A stretch of DNA of 64,000 nucleotides from Parasitella parasitica (Eukaryota; Mucoromycota; Mucoromycetes; Mucorales; Mucoraceae). The notes under the pieces are model-generated. The model saw only the letters and a list, made by a program, of their open reading frames with translations, ran no database searches and had not been told where the DNA came from. Position 1 is the first letter of the stretch. Every line of letters starts with the position of its first letter. A program made the position numbers and the translations under genes. Positions 56,067 to 64,000 of this stretch are shown piece by piece. The stretch spans positions 6,828 to 70,827 of the forward strand of contig MU619375.1 of assembly GCA_025201805.1 (NCBI GenBank), in the 5' to 3' direction.

Positions 56067-58843
56067 TTATGATCGTGTCAATAGTTGTGGTTCGATACGT
56101 GAGTAGAAGCATGTATCACAGACACGAGCCCATTCGCCACAATCCTGTCCATTTGATACAAACAGAGGCAACTTGTTTGAACTATGTTCATGGCAAAACA
56201 CATGTCCGCAGCTATTATAGAAACGAAATACGTCAATTCTGAATGGCCAGGCTGGTCATATTTACATGTCAGTTATACCTTCTACAGTGATGTCTACGCT
56301 GGAACACCCCAAATTTAGCATCACAATGCTTTGTTCGTTTAATGTAATCATGTCTGTCCTGGATCTTGAATTCGCACATCTTTGCATCGTCATCTTGGAT
56401 CCATTCATCCTGATCCAAGAGCTGGAATCTGGTCAGTCTTGCTTGCCTTGATAGTTTTATAATGTATTTGTGGCATATAACTTGATCTGGCTGTTGGTAA
56501 GGCTTGAAATACTTTTGTAAACCCTGTTTTTGTAAAGAATAGAATATATGAGTTGCCAAGAATGTTACATTGTACCAATGCTCCATGTTTTACCTTTGGA
56601 AGCAATCCCGGCTCTGTAGTAACACAGACACCAGAGATTATTACATTTTCAGGGTAGCCTAGTGTATCAAAATCTTGCTCTTCAATTTCTCCTGTTCCAG
56701 CTATACTGCCTATCCATTGACTCATGCCCCATTTAAATCGAGTAACCCCATATTCCAGTTTGGTTTGCCAATTGCTAGATCTGGGTTGTTCATCTGTAAT
56801 AGTAGTGTTAGTAGTGGCCATGGTGGTGGTGGTGGTGGCTGTAGCTGTGTCTAGGGTATTTTGATTGTGCTCATTGTAAATATTAATGGGCGTAATTGTA
56901 GCAGCTGAGCCGGATACGCCGAATGGCAAAGATGTAGTTGCTGCTGATGATGATAAAAATAGCAATGCATCTTTATGATGATGATGTTGTTGTTTTTGCT
57001 GCTGCTGCTGCTGCTGTAGCTGTTGTTGCTGCTGGACCTGTTGCATCATTAGCAGAGTAAACTTTTGCAGAATCTTGGCTTGTGTCTCCAACAAAACTGT
57101 TTCATATTGCTCCTGAGTTGATGTAACGAGTTTCGTAATGTTTTGCTGTATGTCATTTAGCTCTTGGTCGTCGTTAGCATTAGCACAATCCCCGCTAATC
57201 GTAGCAAGCAACTGCTGCTGCTGTGACAGTAAATGGCTCCATTTCTCGATTAATTGGCTCGGTGGCTTCTTGGCGATTGTACGAGAAGATAGCGCTGATT
57301 TGTTTTTGGTGCGTTTACGGGTTGGGATGGGTGATGTAGGGCTATGGGATCGCTGGGCTTTTGTCGTTGGACCACTGTGGTTGCTGCTGCTACTGCCACT
57401 ACTCTGACTACCGACTGTGGACATGGACAGTGTGGCAGAGGCCACATTAAGAGGCTGATTTTGCTCGTTGATGACGGACGCAGATAAACGCTTCTTGATG
57501 CTAGCGCCTTCGTGGCTTCTCGAAGTGGTTGTGGCTGTGGTGGAGAACGAAGCACGCCTGCTGCTAGCAAGTGTGCTATTGGATTTGGCAAGCTTGACTG
57601 AAGCTCCGGTGGTACCACCAGCACCAGCACCAGCACCAGCGGCAGCAGCAGCAGTGGTACTTTCAGAGCTCGAAGTGACTTTGACATTACGGTTACATGC
57701 AGCACAAATGGGACGACGCATGTAGCCAGGCAAGTGATCGTCCTCGCTATGGGTGTGAGTGTGCGTATGCTCCAAGTATGACGACGTAGATGACGAGGAA
57801 TCAGACAATGGGCGTCGAATAGCGATTGCCTGTGGGCAGTATGTTTTGTAAATAAATGAATGAATGATGCGTTTGTTTGTTGCAACACTTACCTCATCTG
57901 CAACGAAATCAGGGGAATTCTCTGCTTCAGAGCAGGAATCAGATTCAGATTTGGAACAAGGAGTCTGTTGTTGATTTCCTGCAGAAGGTGCTGCATCATT
58001 ATTATCCATTATCACAGAAGCAGCTTTGTTGTGCTGGTTACCATCATCTGTATTCATAATGACTGACGGTCTCTTTTGTAATCCTCTGCTGTAATGGCGC
58101 TTGCCGTCCAGATTATTGTCGCTGGAAGGAATTGCAATAGGACCATCACTGCTATTGCCATTAGGAGGCGTTGTATCACGTATGGTGGCATTAGGTATCA
58201 TGGATGCTCTTCGTTTTGCTTCAAGCACTTTTCGGACGGCTGGTGGTGGTGATGGTGATGGCGATGATGGTAACTCGGGCGCTAGGGTGGTTGTAATGAC
58301 ATGCTGCTGCTGCTGCTGCTTTTGTTGTTGTTGTTGTTGTTGTTGTTGCTGTTGTGGTTGTGGTGACCAGGAGCTTCTTCTTTGACCAAGAGGATAAGAT
58401 GGCAATGCTACGTTTAGTAATGGCTTATTTTCCACTATAGTGGGTGGCGCTTGGACTGTTGCTGCAGCTGCTGTGAAAGATTGCTTCCGAGCCCTAACAG
58501 CAGCGGATAGTTTTCTTTTGATTATAGCCTCTGCGGTATGCGAGGTGGTAGTAGAGGCAGTGTCATTCAAATTTGAACGGACGGCTTTTGCTCTGCTGGA
58601 GGCAGTGCCTCTGGTGATTGATTGATGTCGAGAAAGCAATTTGCGATTCAGATGTTGCTGATTCAACTCAGAACTTCTTTCAGGCGACTGCTGCTGCTGC
58701 TGCTGTAGAGTAGCAGTGGCAGTAGCATCGGTAGTGGCAGTAGCATCTCCTTGAACAAGAGGAGAGGTACTAGCAGATGGAAGGAAATTTAATTCATTCC
58801 CCCTTTTCAAGAGGTTTGTTGTTGCTTGTGGATCTTCTAACAT
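56067..58843 (-). CDS. Large low-complexity protein with a C-terminal FYVE-type zinc finger
   Basis: Exons 58843-57893, 57829-56594, 56523-56279 and 56211-56067 give 858 aa. Most of the first 650 residues are Ser/Thr/Ala/Gln-rich, with polyQ tracts and repeated basic-Ser motifs. An ordered part starts at WQTKLEYGVTRFKWGMSQWI and continues GYPENVIISGVCVTTEPGLL. The C-terminus is FYVE-like: DEWIQDDDAKMC, KHCDAKFGVFQRRHHCRSCG (with the signature RRHHCR), HVFCHEHSS, and CGEWARVCDTCFYSR. FYVE fingers bind PtdIns3P on endosomes. The first ligand pair is abnormal: C-x16-C in place of C-x2-C, with no intron signal inside. The intron 57830-57892 is 63 nt and open in frame, so its retention would add 21 residues. 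Confidence 0.83.
58311..58359 (-). repeat. CAG/CAA (polyglutamine) repeat within the FYVE gene
   Basis: On the coding strand about 16 consecutive CAA/CAG codons (with one AAG) encode glutamine; shorter Q tracts occur at 56993-57030 and 58688-58703. Mixed CAA/CAG in blocks. Confidence 0.8.
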
Positions 58844-59189
58844 TTCGTGGGGGTGGGGATGGGGGAGGAAAGAAAAGGAAAAGCTAAAAGAAAAAGAAAG
58901 AAAAAGAATAGAAAGGAGGCAAAAGAAGAAGGAAAGAAAAGTACAAGACGAGATGCAATGGCTTGCTTCATATATATGTAAAACGCAACCTGTATGCTAT
59001 AATACCCCATTCGATAATTTTACACGCATGTCCATCATTTTAAAACGGCATCTTTCCCCTCAATTCTGCAGTTACACAGTGTCATTATTGGGGGATTTTT
59101 GCCGATGTCTGTTCCGTTGTTGCAAGTATATAAATATACGCAGTTTTATGTAAAAGAGAGGCTAAATACGACAAATAAACAGAATAAGA
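58844..59189. other. Intergenic, FYVE gene promoter
   Basis: Purine-rich leader (GAAAGAAAAAG repeats, 58866-58945) immediately upstream of the FYVE gene start, then AT-rich sequence up to the coiled-coil gene's 3' end. Nothing else seen. Confidence 0.5.
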
Positions 59190-60748
59190 CTATATAAAGC
59201 CATTAGTACATGTATACACAGCCATACATAATGTGCACACTATTTTACCGAATGAAAATGTCCAACGTCCACAATGTCCCAACCCAAGAAAATGCGATTT
59301 ATGCAACGCTTGTACTTTAATTTGCAGATTTTCTAAACGGATGGAAGGGTTCATCGTATTTTTAACGGCTAATTTCATGTGTCTGCTATACGCTTGTTGT
59401 AGCAAATGTCTACTTTTTTGCAAATTAGTCGAGGATTGCCCCATTTCTTTCGATTTTGTGTCTATAGAGGAGTATAATTGAAGATGGCGCTAATAGTAGT
59501 GGAGTGTATTAGATTACATGCACTGTATACTGCAAACTATGAGAGCCTCCAAACTTACCTCTGTGTCTATGTCTAATTGCTTTATTTTGTTCAGGTAATC
59601 TTGGATCATTAATTTGCTCGACTGGATTCTTTTGATCTCGTCATTGATCTTGTCGTTTATTAGATTGTGATCTGGTATAAGTTTACTAGAACATTAGAGA
59701 ATTAGTAAGTTTAGCCATTCTTGCTTGTCATTGTGATAATTAAGACACATTTCTCTCTCTGTCTCTTTCTTTCTCTCTCTCTCTTTCTCTCGCTCCTTCC
59801 CCCCCCCCTTTTTTTTTTTTGTTCTTACAAGTTTGTCGCGGCTGTTGTTGGATTTTTATTGACTTTTGAACTTATGCATGTCCAATCTGCAGGTGTTTTA
59901 AAATCCATCATTTGCTGCCTTATTTGAATTAATGATATGCTTTTTTCTGGCTGTACATTGTTATTATTATTATTATTATCACTATTGTTATCATTCAGCA
60001 GAGGAGCTCTTTTTTTTTTATGCTCGCTTCTCTTCTTTTTGCTGGCTAGATTGATGTTTAATTTCTTTCTTTTGTGCGAAACTGAGTTTGACGATGATGT
60101 AGATGATAAAGAGTGTATCGATACTTGATCTTTGGGTTTTTGTTTCTTTCTGAAATATTTTTTGGTAGGTCTAGTCATGTTCAAATACTGTCGATGATGG
60201 CGTCGAGTTTTAGACTCGTCTTCTTCCTCTTCATCTACTTCCTCTTCGCCATCATCGCTATGAATGATAGATGTGATCACATGCAAATGTGCTGAATGAT
60301 AGCTCTTGATCTTTGATAAGAATTTGTGATGATCTAATAGATTTTTTAAACCTTGTTAGTCTCATGTCAAACACGGCGCATACACAGTACAGCACTTACT
60401 CTCGGAAAAATTCGATTTAAAGGCTGGCATTCGAGATTCAAGAAACTCTGCTGATTCATTTGGTGCTGCCGCACCCTTGGTATCGTAAACGTCAATCTGA
60501 CCGCTGCTATGGTAATCAATGTTGTCGTTTTTATTCTCGTTGTCGTCGTTATCGTTATGAATTTTCGGTGCCTGCTTTTTAAATTTCTTGACTTGATCTA
60601 CTAGTTTTCCTACGACCAATTTCTTGTTGACTTTCTTCTTTTTTGATTCTAAAATCGGTGATGTAACATTATATTCGAAATGATCAAAGTCTTCTTTTCT
60701 ACTCAAACTACTGATACTGCTATGGCTACTGCTGCTACGAGATTCCAT
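59190..60748 (-). CDS. Unknown charged protein with C-terminal coiled coil
   Basis: Exons 60748-60400, 60333-59829, 59685-59559 and 59489-59190 give 426 aa with all junctions in frame. The start MESRSSSSHSSISSLSRKED follows a purine/GA-rich promoter. Residues 40-230 are Lys/Asp/Ser-rich and disordered, with an acidic patch (DDGEEEVDEEEEDESKTRR), basic nuclear-localisation-like runs and an Asn run. A helical part follows (IPDHNLINDKINDEIKRIQS; MIQDYLNKIKQLDIDTERHL; LQKSRHLLQQAYSRHMKLAV), typical of a coiled coil, and the tail has several Cys (GLGHCGRWTFSFG, CTLC). I do not recognise the family. The last acceptor was set at CTATTAG (59490) because the nearer TATAG gives an early stop. Function unknown; a nuclear or chromatin protein is only a guess. 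Confidence 0.65.
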
Positions 60749-61479
60749 GCAGATAAATATGGACAAAGAGTAAGAAATATATATAAATATAAAACGAGAG
60801 ATAAAGAGAGAGAGTATGTGAGAGAGAGAGAGAGCGAGAGAGAGCGAGAGGGAAAGAGATTTATCGGAGTTGACCTGATAAATACACATGAAGGGATCAA
60901 CATTAATCCCTCACTCTCATCTCTTTTGTTCTTGTTATCAACATATCTCTTTTTGTAGAAAATCTCTTTTTGTATAACCCATCATTGATTGTTGTAAATA
61001 CATATGCAATGCTTGATATGCTACCTTATTGTTTTAATTTAATCACATTCATAATCAAAAACTCTGTTGGGTGTTATTGATGTGATCTCAATGAATGTTC
61101 CGTTTTTAGAAAGAACAGGAGGTGTTTTTTTTTTCTTTTTTTTCACCTGAAAACACATATTTGGGATGACAAAGTACAAATATGACACAAAAAGCCGTTT
61201 AAACAAGTTTTTATCGACAGAACACTTACATGTGCACATGATGTATAGTTTAACGTTCGCTAGAGATCGTAACAGGTCTCATTCAATCAGTTGTTTTAGT
61301 TGCGCGAGAAGAAATTCATGATCGCAGCGGACATCTCATGTGCCGTACAAAGATCAATCAAACATTCAAACAATGAAATGCGGTAGTAGCAATGCAATTT
61401 TTTTTTTGTTTTTTTTTGTTTTTTGAAAAAAAAAGGGGGGGGGGTGATATTATTATATTTACAAATACTAATATTTTAC
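60749..61479. other. Intergenic; GA-rich promoter and DDB1 3' flank
   Basis: GA-rich segment 60796-60852 (TC on the coding strand of the coiled-coil gene) lies about 50-100 bp upstream of that gene's start. At 61426-61445 an A-run is followed by nine G. No supported gene; minus frame 61039-61239 is unassigned and lacks context. Confidence 0.5.
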
Positions 61480-64000
61480 TCAAGGATGAGCACTCATTAA
61501 TTCTTCTACGACTTTACACAGATCTTCCACCGATTTATCTAATTTTCGCCCACCATAAAGACCATCTACTACTGCTTGCATTTGTTGAGGTGTCAAGTCT
61601 AAAAAGCTTTCAATCAGGTCACCATCAATGAAATTAACAGCTTCATCTTTTCTATCCATAATGGAAACGCTTCTCCAGCTTGAAAGATCTTAGTACATGA
61701 AATCAAAATGTCATTTTTTCCAAGCTGGACACTTACTCTATATGACTAAGATCACCTATGCTTTTAACCACTCTAGTCATATTGTATTGCATTTGATCTA
61801 ATAATTTGAATCGATCAGCTGTTAGATCCGCAATCAAGCCAATTGCACCACTCGCTGTAGCAAATATCAGTGTTGATGCTTCCGGTTTACGGTCAGGGTC
61901 CGCATTGTTCAGTCCCAAGGAACCTAAACGAAAAAAAAATATGAGCACAAACATCACTTGTAATTATTCAGCGGATACTACTACTTTACCAAATCGAAAT
62001 TTGCGAACAGTGTCTCCTAGATGCCATACACTCACTGTTTCTAAGAGTGGCTCATCGTTCATACTCTCGTCTACGCATTTTTCTGCGACGAATATATGAC
62101 CATGGCGTTCTGCGGCAATATAAAGATTTGCATCAGCAGCCTCGACGGCTAATATTTCTTTTAGCTTTTCATGGGCTGCTACTTCTATCAGAGTGTCCAA
62201 TTTGGAATCATAACGTAGCACTACAATAGAATACGCCATGTCGCCAGTGATGATTAGGTCGTTTATTGTTGTCATAGTCTCTGTGATTGATGGCAACCGC
62301 TTGTTACATGTCGATACAAGTGTTCCTGTCTCGTCCCATTTATAAACGTGCAGCTAACATATATATATATATACATAGATAATAAAAAAAAAGTGATATC
62401 AGTGTTTGCAATAAATACATGTATAATGGCTGTAAATACGGTACCACACCCTTGACACTAGCGAGCAATCTTCCCTGAAATGCCCTGATACAATCCACCA
62501 TGCCATCCGTCTTTATCTGCGTAGCCAATCTCAAAATACGCTGTGAGGTGACTTGCAGAACGATAATGCGGCCCATGCTTTTATTTTCGTATTCATCTGT
62601 ATCTCTTCCCGTGGCTACAACGTAATATTCTGTAGGGTCGTGCTCAAACGTGATGCTCGTAGCTGATAACGGCCTTTCAAATTGATTAAAGTATATTCTA
62701 TCCAGCCGCTTGAACGTTTGGTCGTCCAAGATTTCGAATCCGCCCGTTGTCGTTGAAGCAGAGTAAGGTTCAGACGAGATGTGTTCAGTAATGATGCCGA
62801 AAGTCCTTGTTGTTTCCTGGTAAGTGATGCGTCTAGGTGTGTCGACGGTTGGTATCTTTGTAATGTGTAGCTTTTGAATCTCTTCCATCTGTCCAATGAC
62901 GAGGCCGTCTTTGGTTGTCAATGCCACTGCATCAGGGAACGATAAACTGTTGAACGAGGTGGCACATTGAACCTCCTTTAGATTGACGTTTGAATAAATA
63001 AGTTTCTTGTTGCGGCTGTGAATAACGCTGGGCTTGTCGGATGCTGCAAAGACATGTGTTGTTCCGTTCGATGTAAATGTGCTGAGATGGATAGGCAGCT
63101 TGCCCAAGAAGGATCTCTTTTTGTCAGACAATGTCCCTGCCTTTGTGTCCAGTTTAAAGTTGTAGAATTGCCCATCACCCAACGCTACTAGCAGATAGCA
63201 TATGTTTTCAAATTTAGCCATGAGAATCGATCGAGGCATGATAGGGCCTGCCAACTTTTCTTCCTGTATCACTTGCAAGTCTGGCAGCGACAGTAAACAC
63301 ACGCCCACATCCTCCCACAAACCAACAGCCACTACGTTTGAATGCAGTGGAGTTTCTGCATCAATTGGGCTCGTGTCGATACAAGAAATCTCGTTCGGTA
63401 ACTGAGCGGTGCTAAATTTGGAAGTTTAAGAATATATATACATATATTTATATATTTATACATATATTAAAAAAAGAGTTACCTGAGGAGCTCTAATCGC
63501 TTATCTTTAATTTCCAGGGCGACAAGTTTGCCATGGCCTGTAGAAACAACGCACTGAGAGGGATTTGCGCTTGCAACAGTGATCTGCACACTATCCTCAG
63601 GAACCCATTCGTCCAACAATCCACCTTGACCATTAGCATTCATTAATCGCACACTTTTGTCAGTTACTTGAATCACCATATCGTCCTTGACGTTGGCAGC
63701 TATCAAGGTCCTGCAATTGACATTGATACCCGAGTGAGCATCCAATTGCGTCATTGCGTTACCGCGCAATGCCAATAAACGGGTTTGGTTGACAAACGAA
63801 ATTACTAGCATATCATCGTGTTTCTCGTAGAACGACGAACGCAATGCCCAGACTCCTTTCACGCCGCTGATCCCAATCGTTGCCAACTCATTCAACCCAA
63901 CACCGTTTCGAATGATCCTCAGCGAGCTGTCTTTGGCTACACCCGAGCATGTAATCAGCTGTGTTTGGCCTTGCTTGTCCAAGTCAGCTACACAGAAATC
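61480..64000 (-). CDS. DDB1: DDB1, UV-damaged DNA-binding / CUL4 adaptor protein (C-terminal part, 5' end outside the window)
   Basis: Visible exons 64000-63483, 63411-62445, 62353-61990, 61923-61737 and 61678-61480 encode the last 744 residues; human DDB1 has 1140, so about a third is missing beyond the window. Landmarks: [99 protein letters not shown], then the final beta-propeller and C-terminal domain ([32 protein letters not shown]). DDB1 is a triple beta-propeller linking substrate receptors (DCAFs) to CUL4 ubiquitin ligase, in nucleotide-excision repair and chromatin control. All introns (58-91 nt) are in frame, so the visible gene is intact. Confidence 0.95.

Noticed and set aside
57138-58625. 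Cys/Val/Leu-rich plus-strand frames and a 212-aa minus frame at 57250-57888
   Set aside because: Alternate-frame readings of CAG/GCT-type repeats in the FYVE gene.
60362-60889. Earlier Met (MCIYQVNSDK...) as the start of the coiled-coil gene
   Set aside because: The extra N-terminal residues are encoded by the GA/TC-rich promoter repeat (runs of SLSL); the start at 60748 gives a normal protein.

Overview
The window looks like nuclear DNA of an early-diverging filamentous fungus, most likely Mucoromycota (Mucorales-like). It is AT-rich, with genes on both strands split by many 47-75 nt GT-AG introns (GTAAGT or GTATGT donors, TAG or CAG acceptors). The proteins include fungal types: sterol C-14 reductase, a Zn(II)2Cys6 factor and an Ssk2-type MAPKKK. 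Long homopolymers and 2-5 kb gene-poor, transposon-scarred stretches separate gene clusters. The species cannot be fixed from sequence alone. For 17 complete spliced genes I added up the exon lengths, and all are divisible by three. One assembly gap of 735 N lies at 10487-11221.

Layout. 1-2 kb: no firm gene. 2-9 kb: an elongin-B-like ubiquitin-fold protein and a serine palmitoyltransferase small subunit (+), convergent with a ten-exon listerin/LTN1 E3 ligase (-). 9.5-13 kb (-): sterol C-14 reductase cut by the gap, and a mitochondrial membrane J-protein. 14.5-16.2 kb (+): aldehyde dehydrogenase. 18.5-21.2 kb (+): a ubiquitin-S27a fusion with a strongly diverged ubiquitin moiety, then a short STI1/Hop co-chaperone. 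21.6-22.6 kb (-): an unknown basic Ser-rich protein. 24.9-29.3 kb (+): the MAPKKK. 30.5-32.3 kb (-): VPS36 of ESCRT-II. 33.7-36.4 kb (+): an HMG-box factor and Dom34/Pelota. 36.6-38.0 kb (-): an unknown Q/T/P-rich protein. 38-47 kb: transposon-scarred DNA holding a broken intron-bearing gene and Helitron (PIF1-like helicase) wrecks, with an intact hexokinase (-) at 40.5-42.1 kb inside it. 47-50 kb: a mitochondrial-type twin-ABC ATPase (+) convergent with a dicarboxylate carrier (-). 50.7-60.7 kb (-): a choline-transporter-like protein, a Zn2Cys6 regulator, a FYVE-finger protein and an unknown coiled-coil protein. 61.5-64 kb (-): the C-terminal two thirds of DDB1, running off the window.

Functional links. 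Dom34/Pelota (stalled-ribosome rescue) and listerin (ubiquitination of stalled nascent chains) act one after the other in ribosome quality control. STI1 and the J-protein are chaperone partners. VPS36 and the FYVE protein belong to endosomal membranes. Elongin B and DDB1 are both adaptor families of cullin-RING ligases. Nothing suggests an operon or biosynthetic cluster.

The most unusual signals are the diverged ubiquitin on S27a, a 26-nt poly(A) 'intron' in VPS36, the TPR1-less STI1, start-codon-only first exons, and a composite Helitron graveyard sharing a sequence block with a second site 7 kb away.
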